Shown piece by piece: positions 8,927 to 20,054 of a DNA stretch of 64,000 nt (position 1 is the stretch's first letter; each line of letters opens with the position of its first letter). The notes beneath the pieces are model-generated. The model had not been told where the DNA came from. It saw only the letters and a program-made list of their open reading frames with translations, and did no database searches. The stretch comes from Sphingomonas sp. (GTDB lineage: Bacteria > Pseudomonadota > Alphaproteobacteria > Sphingomonadales > Sphingomonadaceae), in assembly GCF_017304615.1 (NCBI RefSeq), contig NZ_JAFKLZ010000001.1, positions 1,302,001 through 1,366,000 on the forward strand. Reading direction: 5' to 3'. The position numbers and the translations under genes were made by a program.

Positions 8927-10567
8927 TCAGATCTCGATCACCAGGACATCGACCACAGGCTTCTTCCCGGTCCATTTAGTCGCGACTCGCCGCACGCCGA
9001 GCCGGAGTGATTCGCGCAGATCAGCGAGATCGCCCTTGTGCTTGCGCACGACGTCCGCCGCGGCGTCGCACGCTTCGTCGAGGAAGCTTTCCTTGTCTTC
9101 CTCGACCGGCACACCCTGCAGGCGCACCTCTGGGCTGCCAACCAGCCGGTAATTGCCATCGATCGCCACGGCGACCGACATCTGGCCGAAGCTCGCCAAC
9201 CGCCGCCGCTCGTTCATCGTCGCGCCGTCGGCGGGCAGGATGACGTCGCCGTCGAGCATCAGCCGCCCGACCGGCGCGTGTCCGATCTTCGCCGGCTCGC
9301 CCGGCGCAAGGCGGATGATGTCACCGTCATTCTGCACTAGGGCGCGCGGGATGCCATGTGCTAGGCCGAACCGAGCCTGCTCCATCATGTGGCGCATTTC
9401 GCCATGCACGGGCACGAGAATGTCCGGTCGGATCCAGCGATACATCGCCTCCAGTTCGGGCCGGCCCGGATGGCCGGAGACGTGGACATGCTCCTGCCGC
9501 TCGGTGACCATCTCCACACCCTTGGCGGCGAGTTGGTTCTGAATGCGGCCGATCGCGAGCTCGTTGCCGGGAATCTGCTTCGACGAGAAGATCACCGTGT
9601 CGCCCGCGTCCAGCTTGATGGAGTGCGTCCCTTCGGCAATGCGGCCGAGCGCGGCGCGCGGCTCGCCCTGGCCGCCTGTCGCAACCACCAGCACGTCGCT
9701 GCTGGGCAGGCCCATCGCGGATTCGGGCGAGATCGGATCCGGGAAATTCTTCAGATAGCCCGTGCTGCGCGCGACCGTCAGGATGCGGTCGAGCGAGCGG
9801 CCCGTGACGCAAATCTTGCGATTGGTCGCCTTCGCCACCTCGCCCAGCGTCTGCAGCCGTGCGGCGTTCGAGGCGAAGGTCGTGACGACGACGCGCCCCT
9901 TCGCCTTCTTCACCGCCGCGACCAGCCCGTCGCGCACGCTCGCCTCGCTGCCCGACGGCTCGGGATTGAACACGTTGGTCGAGTCGCAGACGAGCGCGAG
10001 CACGCCGTCGTCGCCAATCGTTTCCAATTGCTCGGGCGTTGAAGGCTTGCCGAGCACGGCATCGCTGGTGTCTATCTTCCAGTCGCCGGTGTGGAATACG
10101 CGGCCATAGGGCGTCCCGATCAACAACGCGCCAGCCTCCGGGATCGAGTGCGCTAAGGGAACCAGATCGACCGAGAAAGGCCCTATATCGAGCACCTTGC
10201 CGGGGCTGAGGATGTTGAGCTTGACGCGGTCCTGAACCCCCTCTTCCTCCAACTTGCCGCGGATCAGCCCTGCGGTGAACCTGCTGGCATAGAGGGGCAC
10301 GCCGAGATCGTCGGCAAGGTAGGGCAGCGCACCGATATGGTCCTCATGACCATGGGTCAGCACGATGCCGACCAGGTTCTCGCGCTGTTCCTCGATAAAT
10401 TGCAGGTCGGGCAGGATCAGGTCGACGCCGGGATAAGCGGGGTCGGCGAAGGTCACGCCCATGTCGACCATCAGCCACTTGCCCCGGCAGCCGTAGAGAT
10501 TGACGTTCATGCCAATCTCGCCGGAGCCGCCCAGCGCGACGAAAAGCAGTTCGTTGTTCGGTATCAC
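8927..10567 (-). CDS. rnj: Ribonuclease J
   Basis: 546-residue metallo-beta-lactamase/beta-CASP nuclease that processes and degrades RNA (5'-exo and endo activities) in the cytoplasm and in alphaproteobacteria contributes to rRNA maturation. The zinc-binding motif is HGHEDHIG (about residues 73-80), with later motifs HTGDWKID and HVSGHPGRPELEAMY and the C-terminal domain complete. It starts MIPNNELLFVALGGSGEIGMN, with length as in the family. It sits 45 bp downstream of coaX and is expressed at the distal end of the nuo-birA-coaX series. Confidence 0.95.
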   Translation of the reverse strand: MIPNNELLFVALGGSGEIGMNVNLYGCRGKWLMVDMGVTFADPAYPGVDLILPDLQFIEEQRENLVGIVLTHGHEDHIGALPYLADDLGVPLYASRFTAGLIRGKLEEEGVQDRVKLNILSPGKVLDIGPFSVDLVPLAHSIPEAGALLIGTPYGRVFHTGDWKIDTSDAVLGKPSTPEQLETIGDDGVLALVCDSTNVFNPEPSGSEASVRDGLVAAVKKAKGRVVVTTFASNAARLQTLGEVAKATNRKICVTGRSLDRILTVARSTGYLKNFPDPISPESAMGLPSSDVLVVATGGQGEPRAALGRIAEGTHSIKLDAGDTVIFSSKQIPGNELAIGRIQNQLAAKGVEMVTERQEHVHVSGHPGRPELEAMYRWIRPDILVPVHGEMRHMMEQARFGLAHGIPRALVQNDGDIIRLAPGEPAKIGHAPVGRLMLDGDVILPADGATMNERRRLASFGQMSVAVAIDGNYRLVGSPEVRLQGVPVEEDKESFLDEACDAAADVVRKHKGDLADLRESLRLGVRRVATKWTGKKPVVDVLVIEI

Positions 10568-10612
10568 TCAGTTTCTTTCAAATTCCGGCGCGGCACATTG
10601 GCCGCGCAATCC

Positions 10613-11389
10613 TCAAGCGTGGGCGCGTTCCCACATCATCGCGAGCCCCTGGATCGTCAGGTCGGGCTCGATCGTATCGAATATAGTCGTGTGCTTCTCG
10701 AAAAGAACCGCCAGCCCACCAGTGGCGACCACCGTGACCGGCCGAGCAACCTCCGCCTTCATCCGCGCGACCAGGCCCTCGATCATCGCGATATAGCCCC
10801 AATAAATGCCGATCTGCATCTGGCTGACGGTATCGCGGCCGATCACCGTGGGGTCGGCCGGCGCCTCGATCGCAATACGCGGCAGCTTGGCGGCCGCGCT
10901 GACGAGTGCGTCGAGCGACAGGTTAATGCCAGGCGCGATGATCCCCCCCTTGTACGCGCCGCGATAGTCGATCCAGTCCACCGTCGTCGCCGTGCCGAAG
11001 TCGATCACGATCAGGTCGCCTTCGTGCAGCGCGTGCGCGGCGACCGCGTTGACCGCACGGTCGGCGCCCAAGCTCTGCGGTTCCTGAACGTCGATCGCGA
11101 TGCCCCATTCGGCGCCCTTCTGGCCGGCGATCAGCGGAGTCCGGTCGAAATATTTAGCCGACAGCCATTCCAGATTGTGCGTCGCGCGCGGTACAACGGT
11201 AGAGATGATGACGCCGGTCACGTCCGATCGCTGATAACCCTCGATGCCGAGCAACTGGGTCAGCCACACGGCATATTCGTCGGCAGTGCGGCGCGGATCG
11301 GTGGCGATGCGCCAGCGTCCCTTGACCTCGCGGCCGTCAAGCAGCGCGAAGACCACATTGGTGTTACCGGCATCGATCGCGAGCAGCAT
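10613..11389 (-). CDS. coaX: Type III pantothenate kinase
   Basis: 258-residue ASKHA-fold kinase phosphorylating pantothenate, the first step of coenzyme A synthesis. Motifs: N-terminal phosphate loop [32 protein letters not shown] and [15 protein letters not shown], as expected for CoaX rather than CoaA. It lies 15 bp after birA and 45 bp before rnj on the same strand. The pairing with birA recalls the fused or adjacent birA-coaX genes of other bacteria. Confidence 0.95.
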   Translation of the reverse strand: MLLAIDAGNTNVVFALLDGREVKGRWRIATDPRRTADEYAVWLTQLLGIEGYQRSDVTGVIISTVVPRATHNLEWLSAKYFDRTPLIAGQKGAEWGIAIDVQEPQSLGADRAVNAVAAHALHEGDLIVIDFGTATTVDWIDYRGAYKGGIIAPGINLSLDALVSAAAKLPRIAIEAPADPTVIGRDTVSQMQIGIYWGYIAMIEGLVARMKAEVARPVTVVATGGLAVLFEKHTTIFDTIEPDLTIQGLAMMWERAHA

Positions 11390-11404
11390 TAGGGCCTCTT
11401 TCGA

Positions 11405-12169
11405 CTACAGCAGGAACACGTCGCCAGCGTGAATGACACGCCGCGTGCCGTCCGCCAAGCGAAGGATGAGTGCGCCCTGTGCATCCAGTCCCTCGAAGAG
11501 ACCGTCGACCGCCGAACCGTCGGGCAAGCGCGCGGTGAGCGGCGTGCCGACGGGATGTGCGGCGGAGACCCAACGGCGGCGCACGACATCGACCCCCTCG
11601 CCCCGCCAACGCTCGACCCAGCGAGCGAAAGCGTCGGCAAACGTCTCGGCGAAATCAGCCGGATCGACGCTTACCCCGTACGCCGCCAAGCTAGTAGCGA
11701 CGCGGTCGGTGTCGGTCGGATGGAGGGAAAGGTTGACGCCAACCCCGATCACGACGGCGTCGCCTGCGCGTTCGAGCAGCACGCCCGAAAGTTTGGCGCC
11801 GTCGATCAATAGGTCGTTAGGCCATTTGAGCTGGGCAGCCCCAGGGCGATAGGCGCCGACCGCCTCCTCCAACGCCACCGCCGTCACCAACGCCAGCGTC
11901 GCCGCGGGCGGGTCGCTCGGCCGCACACGCACCAGCGTCGATGTGTAGAGGTTGCCGACAGGCGACACCCATTCGCGGCCCTGTCGACCCCGCCCACTCG
12001 TCTGGCGGTCGGCGCGCAGCCACACCCCTTCTTCCAGGCCGCTTGCGGCGAGCGCGATCATGTCGGCATTGGTCGACCCGGTCTCGGCGACCGTGCGGAT
12101 CCGCTGGCTCAGAACAACGCCTTCGCCGCCGCCGCCGACCAGATGCCCAGCGGCTTCAGCATCAGCCAC
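11405..12169 (-). CDS. birA: Biotin--[acetyl-CoA-carboxylase] ligase
   Basis: Transfers biotin to the carrier protein of acetyl-CoA carboxylase. Motifs: ETGSTN, RQTSGRGRQGREW (biotinyl-AMP loop) and KWPNDLLIDGAKLSGVLLE. No N-terminal DNA-binding domain is present, so it is a ligase only. The annotated GTG at 12169 lies 60 bp inside nuoN; the conserved part begins about residue 22, and no ATG, GTG or TTG with a clear ribosome site occurs between, so the true start is uncertain and may be a rare codon near 12112. It is followed 15 bp later by coaX. Confidence 0.9.
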   Translation of the reverse strand: MADAEAAGHLVGGGGEGVVLSQRIRTVAETGSTNADMIALAASGLEEGVWLRADRQTSGRGRQGREWVSPVGNLYTSTLVRVRPSDPPAATLALVTAVALEEAVGAYRPGAAQLKWPNDLLIDGAKLSGVLLERAGDAVVIGVGVNLSLHPTDTDRVATSLAAYGVSVDPADFAETFADAFARWVERWRGEGVDVVRRRWVSAAHPVGTPLTARLPDGSAVDGLFEGLDAQGALILRLADGTRRVIHAGDVFLL

Positions 12170-13560
12170 CCCACCGGCGAGATGAACAGCGCCAGCACGG
12201 CCATCACGGCATATTCGACCGCGCTGTCACGCTGGCGTTCGAACGCCCGCGCGGGCGCATCGAAATACATTACCTTGATCAGGCGCAGATAGTAGAACGC
12301 GCCGATCACCGATCCGACGAAGCCCGCCACCGCAAACGGCAACAGTCCCGCCTGTACCGCCGCGTTGAACACCGCCAGCTTGGCAAAGAACCCGAGCAAC
12401 GGCGGGATGCCCGCCAGCGAGAACATGAAGATGATCATCGCCGCTGCGAGGCCGGGCTGCGTTTCGGACAGGCCCGACAGACTGTCGATGCTCTCGACCG
12501 CCTCGCCATTGGCGTCGCGCATCTGCAGCACGACGAGGAACGCGCCAACTGTCATTGCGATATAGATTGCCAGGTACAACAGGACCGAAGCCACACCGGC
12601 GGGCGTGCCGGCGGCGAGCCCAACGAGCATGAAGCCGACGTTACTGATCGACGAATAGGCGAGCAGCCGCTTGACATTGTTCTGCCCGATCGCCGCGACC
12701 GACCCGAAGATGATCGAGGCGAGGCTGGCGAAGATTACGATCTGCCGCCACTCGGCGACAGCCGGACCCATCGCCTCGATCGCGACGCGCACGCCGAGCG
12801 CCACCGCCGCCACCTTGGGCGCCGAGGCGAAGAACGCCGTCACCGGGGTCGGCGCGCCTTCGTAGACATCCGGCGTCCACATGTGGAACGGCACCGCCGA
12901 CATCTTGAACGCCAGGCCGGCGAACACGAACACGAGGCCGAAAGTCAGCCCGAGCGACTTGCCCGCGCCATAGGCGGCCGCGATGCCGGTGAAGAGCGTC
13001 GTGCCACTGAATCCGTAGACCAGCGAGATGCCGTAGAGCAGGATGCCCGAGGCCAGCGCGCCGAGGACGAAATACTTCAGCCCCGCTTCCGCCGAGCGCT
13101 GATCGCGCCGCATGAAACTCGCCAACACGTACGCCGCAAGGCTGTTGAGCTCGAGCCCAACGTACAGCGTCAGCATATCGCCCGCCGACGCCATCATCCC
13201 CATTCCCGCCGTCGCGAGCAGGATCAGCACCGGATATTCGGGGTGCAGCGCATCGCCGTCACCGCGCGCGAAGAAGCGCGGCGCAACCAGGATCGATACC
13301 GCCGCGGCGGCGTAGATCAGCACCTTGGCGAACGCGGCGAAGGCGTCGGCGCGATACAGGCCGTCGAACACCGATCCAGCATAGGAAGCCGGTCCGGCGA
13401 GCGCGATTGCGGCCCCGAGCAGCACCGCGATCGCGGTCCAGCTCACCGCCTTGGTCGACTTCTGGCCGCCCCACGCTGCAACCAGCATTAGCGCAAGCGA
13501 GCCGATCGACAGGACGAGTTCGGGCATCGTCGCCTGAAGCGAAGTGTTCCAGTCCATCAC
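12109..13560 (-). CDS. nuoN: NADH-quinone oxidoreductase subunit N
   Basis: 483-residue antiporter-like membrane subunit of complex I with about 14 helices. Conserved transport residues occur in LGLELNSLAAYVLASF and GLAFKMSAVPFHMWTPDVYE, and in RLLAYSSISNVGFMLVG. The start overlaps the nuoM stop as ATGA. It is the last complex I gene of the operon; birA follows and overlaps it. Confidence 0.96.
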   Translation of the reverse strand: MMDWNTSLQATMPELVLSIGSLALMLVAAWGGQKSTKAVSWTAIAVLLGAAIALAGPASYAGSVFDGLYRADAFAAFAKVLIYAAAAVSILVAPRFFARGDGDALHPEYPVLILLATAGMGMMASAGDMLTLYVGLELNSLAAYVLASFMRRDQRSAEAGLKYFVLGALASGILLYGISLVYGFSGTTLFTGIAAAYGAGKSLGLTFGLVFVFAGLAFKMSAVPFHMWTPDVYEGAPTPVTAFFASAPKVAAVALGVRVAIEAMGPAVAEWRQIVIFASLASIIFGSVAAIGQNNVKRLLAYSSISNVGFMLVGLAAGTPAGVASVLLYLAIYIAMTVGAFLVVLQMRDANGEAVESIDSLSGLSETQPGLAAAMIIFMFSLAGIPPLLGFFAKLAVFNAAVQAGLLPFAVAGFVGSVIGAFYYLRLIKVMYFDAPARAFERQRDSAVEYAVMAVLALFISPVGWLMLKPLGIWSAAAAKALF

Positions 13561-15086
13561 TTCACCCCCTCATGGTGCGGGAGCGTCGCGACCGCCTTGC
13601 CCGGCGTCGGCGCGGCATCGCCCTTGGGCTCGGCGCGGCCGATCCGGTCGAGCAGGATCTTCACGTCGCCGCGCATCGGCGCGAGGAAGCTTTCGGGATA
13701 GACGCCCATCCACAGCACCGCCGCCGCGATCGGCGCAAGCAGCCACAATTCGCGGGTATTGAGGTCGGTCATCGCGCGGACATCGTCGAACTTGATATCG
13801 CCGAACACGACGCGGCGGTACAGGTAAAGCATATAGGCCGCGCCCAGGATGATGCCGGTCGTGCACAGTAAGGTGATCGTGGTCGACACCTTGTAGGTGC
13901 CCGCCAGGCTCAGGAATTCGCCGACGAAGTTGCTCGTGCCCGGCAGGCCAACCGACGCCATCGTGAACAACATGAATAGCGTCGCATAGCGCGGCATGTT
14001 GATCGCGAGCCCGCCGTAGCGGCTGATCTCACGCGTATGCAGCCGGTCGTAGATCACGCCGACGCACAGGAACAACGCGCCCGACACCAGGCCGTGGCCC
14101 AGCATCACCATCATCCCGCCTTCGATACCCTGGCGGTTGAAGCAGAACAGGCCGATCGTCACGATCGCCATGTGCGCCACCGAAGAATAGGCGATCAGCT
14201 TCTTCATGTCCGACTGCACCAGCGCGACCAGGCTGGTGTAGATCACCGCCACCGCCGACAGGCCGAACACCAGCCAGACGAGCGCCGACGACGCTTCGGG
14301 GAACATCGGCACCGAGAAGCGCAGGAAACCGTAACCGCCAAGCTTCAACAGCACGCCGGCCAGGATCACGGACCCGGCGGTGGGCGCCTGCACGTGCGCG
14401 TCGGGCAACCAGGTATGGACCGGCCACATCGGCATCTTGACCGCGAACGACGCGAAGAACGCCAGCCACAGCCAGGTCTGCGCATGGACCGGGAAATCGT
14501 GGTTGAGCAGCGTCGGGATGTAGCTCGTCCCCGCCTCGTTCACCATCCACAGCATCGCGACCAGCATCAGCAGCGAGCCGAGCAAGGTATAGAGGAAGAA
14601 TTTATACGACGCGTAGATGCGGTTCGCGCCGCCCCAGATGCCGATAATCAGGAACATCGGGATCAGGCCACCTTCGAAGAAGATGTAGAACAGGAACAGG
14701 TCCTGCGCGGCGAAGGTGCCGATCATCAGCACTTCGGTCAGCAGGAACGCCGCCATATATTCGGGCACGCGCTTCTCGATCGAGGTCCAGCTGGCGCCGA
14801 TGCAGATCGGCATTAGGAACACCGACAGCGCGATCAGCAACAGCGCGAAGCCGTCGATGCCGAGCGCCCAGTTGAACACGCCGGGGACCAGCGCGACATT
14901 CTCGACGAACTGCCACTGCGGTCCGCCGATCTGGAACTGGCTCCACAGCACCACGCCCAGCGCCAGGTCGATCAGGGTCGCCGCCAGCGCCAGCCAGCGC
15001 GCATTGTTCGCGCCGACGAACAGGCACGCGACCGCCGCGATCGCCGGCACCGCCAGCATCAGGCTCAGAATCGGAAAGCCGCTCAT
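13557..15086 (-). CDS. nuoM: NADH-quinone oxidoreductase subunit M
   Basis: 509-residue proton-pumping membrane subunit of complex I. Typical segments: [40 protein letters not shown] with the conserved Glu, [20 protein letters not shown] and [11 protein letters not shown]. The ATG at 15086 overlaps the nuoL stop as ATGA, so it is preferred over a longer open frame that reads back into nuoL out of frame. Translationally coupled to nuoN. Confidence 0.97.
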   Translation of the reverse strand: MSGFPILSLMLAVPAIAAVACLFVGANNARWLALAATLIDLALGVVLWSQFQIGGPQWQFVENVALVPGVFNWALGIDGFALLLIALSVFLMPICIGASWTSIEKRVPEYMAAFLLTEVLMIGTFAAQDLFLFYIFFEGGLIPMFLIIGIWGGANRIYASYKFFLYTLLGSLLMLVAMLWMVNEAGTSYIPTLLNHDFPVHAQTWLWLAFFASFAVKMPMWPVHTWLPDAHVQAPTAGSVILAGVLLKLGGYGFLRFSVPMFPEASSALVWLVFGLSAVAVIYTSLVALVQSDMKKLIAYSSVAHMAIVTIGLFCFNRQGIEGGMMVMLGHGLVSGALFLCVGVIYDRLHTREISRYGGLAINMPRYATLFMLFTMASVGLPGTSNFVGEFLSLAGTYKVSTTITLLCTTGIILGAAYMLYLYRRVVFGDIKFDDVRAMTDLNTRELWLLAPIAAAVLWMGVYPESFLAPMRGDVKILLDRIGRAEPKGDAAPTPGKAVATLPHHEGVK

Positions 15087-17152
15087 CGGCTGATCGCCCA
15101 GGTAACGGCGGCGGTCAGGCCGATCAGCATGACGAAGGCATAGGTGTAGACATATCCCGATTGCAGGCGGCCCGCGACGCGGCTGCCGAACGCGACGACC
15201 CAGGCCGAGCCGTTCGGGCCGAAGCGATCGATCGTGCCCTCGTCCCCCGCCTTCCAGAACAGCCGGCCGAGCGCGAACGCGGGGCGGACGAACAGCAGGT
15301 TGTAGAGCTCGTCGAAATACCATTTGTGGAAGACGAAGTCGTAGATGACGTAGAACGTCTTCGTGAAGCGCGCCGGGATGTCGGTGCGCCAGATATACGC
15401 CATCCAAGCGCCCGCAAAGCCGAGCAGCATCACGATCGTCGCCGACAGCTTCACCCACTCGGGCACCTCATGCGACGCGTGGTAAAGGTGCTCGTTGAAG
15501 GCGATCGCGCCGTGCCAATAGGTTTCGCCCGCACTCGGATCGACGAACGCGCCGTGGAACACGAACCCGGCAAATACCGCGCCGACGCTGAGCAGGATCA
15601 ACGGGATCAGCATCGACAACGGGCTTTCGTGCGGATGATACCCGCCTGTGCCGGTCGGCAGATGCGCGGCATCCGGCGCATGCTCGTCCTCGTGCGCGCT
15701 GGTGCTTGCGGTCGACTCCGCCTCGCTGTCGTGATGGTCGTGGCCGTGACCATGCGCGTCGTGCAGCGCGTGCTGAATATGCTCCGACTGCGCCCAGCGC
15801 GGCTTGCCCCAGAAGGTCAGGAACATCAGGCGCCACGAATAGAAGCTGGTTAGCAGCGCGGCGAGCACGCCGACGACGAACGCGCCCGAGCCGCGGCCCG
15901 AGGCGAAAGCCAGTTCGAGGATCGCGTCCTTCGAGTAGAAACCGGCGAAGCCGAACACACCGGCGATGCCGACCCCCGTGATCGCCAGCGTGCCCAACAG
16001 CATCGCCCAGAACGTGATCGGGATGTGTTTCCGCAGCCCCCCGTAATAACGCATGTCCTGCTCGTGGTGCATCGCATGGATCACCGAGCCGGCGCCGAGG
16101 AACAGCAACGCCTTGAAGAACGCGTGCGTGAACAGGTGGAACATCGCCGCGCCGTACGCGCCGCTGCCCGCCGCGAAGAACATGTAGCCGAGCTGCGAAC
16201 AGGTCGAATAGGCGATCACGCGCTTGATGTCGTTCTGGCACGTGCCGATCGTCGCGGCGAACAGACAGGTCGCAGCCCCAATCGTGACGACGAAGGTCAG
16301 CGCGACCTCGCTCGCCTCGAACATCGGCGACAGGCGGCAAACCATGAAGACGCCCGCGGTGACCATCGTCGCGGCGTGGATCAGCGCGGAGACGGGCGTC
16401 GGGCCCTCCATCGCGTCGGGCAACCAGGTGTGGAGGCCGAGCTGCGCCGACTTGCCCATCGCGCCGACGAACAGACACAGGCACAGCACCGTCATCGTGT
16501 CGAAACGAGCCCCAAGGAACCCAATCGTCGACCCGGCCATGTTGGGCGCGGCGGCCAGGATTTCGGGGATCGACACGGTGCCGAACACCAGGAACGTGCC
16601 GAAGATGCCTAGCATGAAGCCCAAATCACCCACACGGTTCACGACGAACGCCTTGATCGCGGCGGCGTTGGCGCTCGGCTTCTTGAACCAGAAGCCGATC
16701 AGCAGATAGCTCGCGAGGCCGACGCCTTCCCAGCCGAAGAACATCTGGACCAGGTTGTTCGCGGTCACCAGCATCAGCATCGCGAAGGTGAATAGCGAGA
16801 GATAAGCGAAGAACCGCGGCTGGTCCGGATCCTCGTCCATGTATCCCCACGAATAGAGGTGGACGAGCGCCGAGACGCTGGTGATCACGACCAGCATCAC
16901 CGCGGTCAGGCTGTCGGCGCGCAACGCCCATTGGACGTCGAGCTCGCCCGACTTCATCCAGGTGAAAACCTGCTGCACCGGATACGGATCGCCGCCGCCC
17001 AGATAATGGATGAAGATCGGCCACGACAAAGCGCACGAGATGAACAGCGCGCCGGTGGTGACGGCCTTCGCCGGCACGTTGCCGATCGCGCGATTGCCGA
17101 GGCCCGCGACGATCGCCGCCAACAGCGGCAGGAAGACGATGATCTGGATCAC
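15083..17152 (-). CDS. nuoL: NADH-quinone oxidoreductase subunit L
   Basis: 689-residue distal antiporter-like subunit of complex I, including the C-terminal lateral helix region. Signature parts: [58 protein letters not shown] and [18 protein letters not shown] His- and Glu-rich hydrophilic loop (about residues 465-500, with [14 protein letters not shown]) sits between helices and could bind metal; such loops vary between species. Starts 4 bp after nuoK and overlaps nuoM. Confidence 0.97.
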   Translation of the reverse strand: MIQIIVFLPLLAAIVAGLGNRAIGNVPAKAVTTGALFISCALSWPIFIHYLGGGDPYPVQQVFTWMKSGELDVQWALRADSLTAVMLVVITSVSALVHLYSWGYMDEDPDQPRFFAYLSLFTFAMLMLVTANNLVQMFFGWEGVGLASYLLIGFWFKKPSANAAAIKAFVVNRVGDLGFMLGIFGTFLVFGTVSIPEILAAAPNMAGSTIGFLGARFDTMTVLCLCLFVGAMGKSAQLGLHTWLPDAMEGPTPVSALIHAATMVTAGVFMVCRLSPMFEASEVALTFVVTIGAATCLFAATIGTCQNDIKRVIAYSTCSQLGYMFFAAGSGAYGAAMFHLFTHAFFKALLFLGAGSVIHAMHHEQDMRYYGGLRKHIPITFWAMLLGTLAITGVGIAGVFGFAGFYSKDAILELAFASGRGSGAFVVGVLAALLTSFYSWRLMFLTFWGKPRWAQSEHIQHALHDAHGHGHDHHDSEAESTASTSAHEDEHAPDAAHLPTGTGGYHPHESPLSMLIPLILLSVGAVFAGFVFHGAFVDPSAGETYWHGAIAFNEHLYHASHEVPEWVKLSATIVMLLGFAGAWMAYIWRTDIPARFTKTFYVIYDFVFHKWYFDELYNLLFVRPAFALGRLFWKAGDEGTIDRFGPNGSAWVVAFGSRVAGRLQSGYVYTYAFVMLIGLTAAVTWAISR

Positions 17153-17156
17153 GCGA

Positions 17157-17462
17157 TCACCCCTTCATCCGGCTGGGATCGTCGACCGAAATCGTCCCCC
17201 GCCCGCGGAAATAGATGACCAGGATCGCGAGCCCGATCGCCGCCTCGCCCGCCGCGACGGTCAGCACGAACATCGCGAACACCTGCCCGACCAGATCGTG
17301 CAGATAGGCCGAGAAGGCGACGAGGTTCAGGTTCACCGCGAGCAGGATCAGCTCGATCGCCATCAGCATGATGATCAAATTCTTGCGGTTGGCGATCAGC
17401 CCCATCACGCCCATCGCGAACAGGATGGCCGCCACCACCAGATAATGCGTCAGCCCGATCAC
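17157..17462 (-). CDS. nuoK: NADH-quinone oxidoreductase subunit K
   Basis: 101-residue, three-helix membrane subunit of complex I, the normal size. Conserved glutamates lie in [14 protein letters not shown] and [12 protein letters not shown]. The GTG start at 17462 overlaps the nuoJ stop as GTGA; the much longer frame from 17975 reads nuoJ out of frame and is not real. Confidence 0.95.
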   Translation of the reverse strand: MIGLTHYLVVAAILFAMGVMGLIANRKNLIIMLMAIELILLAVNLNLVAFSAYLHDLVGQVFAMFVLTVAAGEAAIGLAILVIYFRGRGTISVDDPSRMKG

Positions 17463-18070
17463 AGCTCCACCCCCTGGCCGACCGGCGGCTGCATGTTGCG
17501 TGTCGCGTCCTGCGGCCGGCGGGCGACCTGGCGGCTGATCTTCTGGCCCTTGACCCCGCCGCGCTGGCGGTGCGTCAGGACGATCGCGCCGATCATCGCG
17601 ACAAGCAGGACCAATCCCGCCCCTTCGAACACGTAGAGATAGCGAGAATAGAGCAGGTGCCCGATCGCCTGAATGTTGGACATCTTCTCCGGCGTCGGCG
17701 CGATGCGCTGGTCGAGTTGCAGCCCGCCCGCGCCCCACGCGCCGATCGCGATGAAAATCTCGCACGCCAGCGCCACCGCGAACGCCAAGCCGATCGCGGC
17801 ATAGCGCACGAACCCGGCGCGCATCGTCGCGAAATCGACGTCGAGCATCATCACGACGAACAGGAACAACACCGCGACCGCGCCGACATAGACGATGACG
17901 AGCAGCATCGCGATGAACTCGGCGCCGACCAGCAGCATCAGGCCTGCGGCGTTGAAGAACGCCATGATCAGCCACAGCACGGAATGCACCGGGTTGCGCG
18001 ACGTGATCGTCAACGCCCCCGACAGGATCACCATCGCGGCAAAGAGGTAAAAGGCGATTGCCTGGATCAC
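17459..18070 (-). CDS. nuoJ: NADH-quinone oxidoreductase subunit J
   Basis: 203-residue membrane subunit of complex I with five helices. The conserved glycine-rich third helix is seen as [20 protein letters not shown], and the N-terminus [20 protein letters not shown] is typical. The C-terminal tail (about 170-203) is hydrophilic and basic. It is 33 bp downstream of nuoI, one of the few real gaps in the operon. Confidence 0.95.
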   Translation of the reverse strand: MIQAIAFYLFAAMVILSGALTITSRNPVHSVLWLIMAFFNAAGLMLLVGAEFIAMLLVIVYVGAVAVLFLFVVMMLDVDFATMRAGFVRYAAIGLAFAVALACEIFIAIGAWGAGGLQLDQRIAPTPEKMSNIQAIGHLLYSRYLYVFEGAGLVLLVAMIGAIVLTHRQRGGVKGQKISRQVARRPQDATRNMQPPVGQGVEL

Positions 18071-18103
18071 GGAATCAGGGGTCCCCGGAAAGTTGCTGGG
18101 CGC

Positions 18104-18589
18104 TTAACGGTAGGGTGCATCGGCGGCAAGGTTCGCGGCGATCGCACGTTCCCAGCGGTCGCCGTTGTCGAGCAGTTTCGCCTTGTCGTAGATCAACTCC
18201 TCGCGCGTTTCGGTGGCGAATTCGAAGTTCGGCCCCTCGACGATGGCATCGACCGGGCATGCTTCCTGGCACAGCCCGCAATAGATGCACTTGGTCATGT
18301 CGATGTCGTAGCGCGTCGTGCGGCGGCTGCCGTCGTCGCGCGGCTCGGCCTCGATCGTGATCGCGAGCGCCGGGCACACCGCCTCGCACAATTTGCACGC
18401 GATGCAGCGCTCTTCGCCATTGGGATAGCGGCGCAGCGCATGCTCGCCGCGGAAGCGGGGCGAGATCGGGTTTTTTTCGAACGGATAGTTGATCGTCGCC
18501 TTGGGCTTGAAGAAATAGCGCAAGGTCAGCCAGTGGGCCTTGATGAACTCCCACAGCGTGAACGACTTGATGATCTGGGCGGGGGTCAT
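18104..18589 (-). CDS. nuoI: NADH-quinone oxidoreductase subunit I
   Basis: 161-residue peripheral subunit carrying two [4Fe-4S] clusters (N6a, N6b) that pass electrons towards N2. Both motifs are intact: [12 protein letters not shown] and [12 protein letters not shown]. Its ATG overlaps the stop of the inserted 139-aa gene by 4 bp, so nuoI is apparently coupled to that gene rather than to nuoH. Confidence 0.97.
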   Translation of the reverse strand: MTPAQIIKSFTLWEFIKAHWLTLRYFFKPKATINYPFEKNPISPRFRGEHALRRYPNGEERCIACKLCEAVCPALAITIEAEPRDDGSRRTTRYDIDMTKCIYCGLCQEACPVDAIVEGPNFEFATETREELIYDKAKLLDNGDRWERAIAANLAADAPYR

Positions 18590-19005
18590 GAGTCTTCATT
18601 CCGCATGTTAGGAACCTGCGAACACGGTCGATCGATCGCACCGCTATTGAGCTTTAGTTGCGCTTTTGCCCTACCTTGGGGATCGAGAGTGACACGCATT
18701 TCCGCGTCATGCCCCTTAGGACGCAACGCAAATATAACGCCGCCGTCGTTAGGTGCATCGCCCATTTGTTCGATGGTGCTCTGGAAGGCGATTGCCGGGT
18801 CAGTTTTTGCGTTTTTTGTCAAATCGACATTGAACAGATTCTTGCCTTCCCAATACTCAAATTCGACGATGTAAAAGTCCCCACTACCCTCTGCTGTCTC
18901 GCAGAAAAATGTGCGCAGCGGCACGCGAAACTTGGTAGTTTCGACTGCTCGCATGGCGATATTTTGCGCGCCAGCTAACATGACGATCGCAGCTATCACG
19001 CTCAC
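18586..19005 (-). CDS. Exported hypothetical protein inserted between nuoH and nuoI
   Basis: 139 residues from the GTG at 19005, which overlaps the nuoH stop as GTGA; the stop overlaps nuoI as ATGA. The N-terminus ([20 protein letters not shown]) looks like a short signal peptide without a basic n-region. The mature part is hydrophilic with [19 protein letters not shown] and [18 protein letters not shown], suggesting a small beta-rich domain, plus two Cys. The base composition looks richer in A and T than its neighbours. Not a known complex I subunit; the family is not recognised. Coupling to nuoH and nuoI suggests it is expressed at subunit level. Confidence 0.65.
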   Translation of the reverse strand: MSVIAAIVMLAGAQNIAMRAVETTKFRVPLRTFFCETAEGSGDFYIVEFEYWEGKNLFNVDLTKNAKTDPAIAFQSTIEQMGDAPNDGGVIFALRPKGHDAEMRVTLDPQGRAKAQLKLNSGAIDRPCSQVPNMRNEDS

Positions 19006-20054
19006 GATCCTACCCCGACCCGCACCCACATCAGGTAGCCGGACACGACAAACACGAAGATCAGCGACAGCGGCAGGAAGATTTTCCACCCCAGCCGCAT
19101 CAGCTGGTCGTAGCGATAGCGCGGGACGGTCGCCTTCACCCAGCTGAACAGGAAGAAGAACACCAGGATCTTGGCGAACAGCCAGATGATCCCCGGCACC
19201 GCATACATCCATCCAACATTGAGCGGTGGCAGATAGCCGCCCCAGAACAGCACCGCGTTGAGCGCGCACATCAGGATGACGTTGGCATATTCGCCGAGCC
19301 AGTAGAGCGCGAAGCTCATCGACGAATATTCGGTTTGGTAGCCCGCGACGAGCTCGCTTTCCGCTTCGGTCAGGTCGAACGGGGCGCGTTGCGTCTCCGC
19401 CAGCGACGAGATGAAGAACACCACCGCCATCGGGAACAGCAGCGGGTTGATGAAATTGCCGTTGACCCAGCCCCAGGCGTAGCCGCGCTGCGCCTCGACG
19501 ATGGTCGACAGATTGAAACTGCCCGCCCACAGCACGACCGAGATCAGGACGAAGCCGATCGACACTTCGTAGCTCACCATCTGCGCCGCCGCGCGCAGCG
19601 CCGAGTAGAACGGATATTTCGAGTTCGACGCCCAGCCGGCGATGATGATGCCGTAAACGCCGAGGCTCGACGCCGCGAGGACGTAGAGCAGGCCGACGTT
19701 GATGTTCGCCAGCACCACGCCCGCCTGGAACGGCACCACCGCCCACACGATCAGCGCGACTGTGAAGGTGATGATCGGCGCGATCAGGAACAGGCCCTTG
19801 TTCGCGGCCGACGGGATGATCGTTTCCTGCAGGAAGACCTTGAGCCCGTCCGCGAACGACTGGAGCAGGCCGAGCGGCCCGACCACGTTCGGACCGCGCC
19901 TGAGCGCCATCGCCGCCCAGATCTTGCGGTCGGCATAGATGATCATCGCGACCGCCAGCATCAGCGGGAGGGCGATGACGAGGATGTCGATGATCGTGGC
20001 GATGAACCACGCCCAGCCGTATTCGAGGCCGAGATAGGTGAACCAGGAGGTCAT
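19002..20054 (-). CDS. nuoH: NADH-quinone oxidoreductase subunit H
   Basis: 350-residue membrane subunit linking the peripheral arm to the membrane arm and lining the quinone channel. Typical segments: [60 protein letters not shown] and [17 protein letters not shown]. Start overlaps the preceding 93-aa gene as ATGA. Confidence 0.97.
   Translation of the reverse strand: MTSWFTYLGLEYGWAWFIATIIDILVIALPLMLAVAMIIYADRKIWAAMALRRGPNVVGPLGLLQSFADGLKVFLQETIIPSAANKGLFLIAPIITFTVALIVWAVVPFQAGVVLANINVGLLYVLAASSLGVYGIIIAGWASNSKYPFYSALRAAAQMVSYEVSIGFVLISVVLWAGSFNLSTIVEAQRGYAWGWVNGNFINPLLFPMAVVFFISSLAETQRAPFDLTEAESELVAGYQTEYSSMSFALYWLGEYANVILMCALNAVLFWGGYLPPLNVGWMYAVPGIIWLFAKILVFFFLFSWVKATVPRYRYDQLMRLGWKIFLPLSLIFVFVVSGYLMWVRVGVGS

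Noticed and set aside
13557-15458. NuoM with a 124-residue N-terminal extension
   Set aside because: The added part is nuoL read in another frame; the ATGA overlap gives the proper start at 15086.
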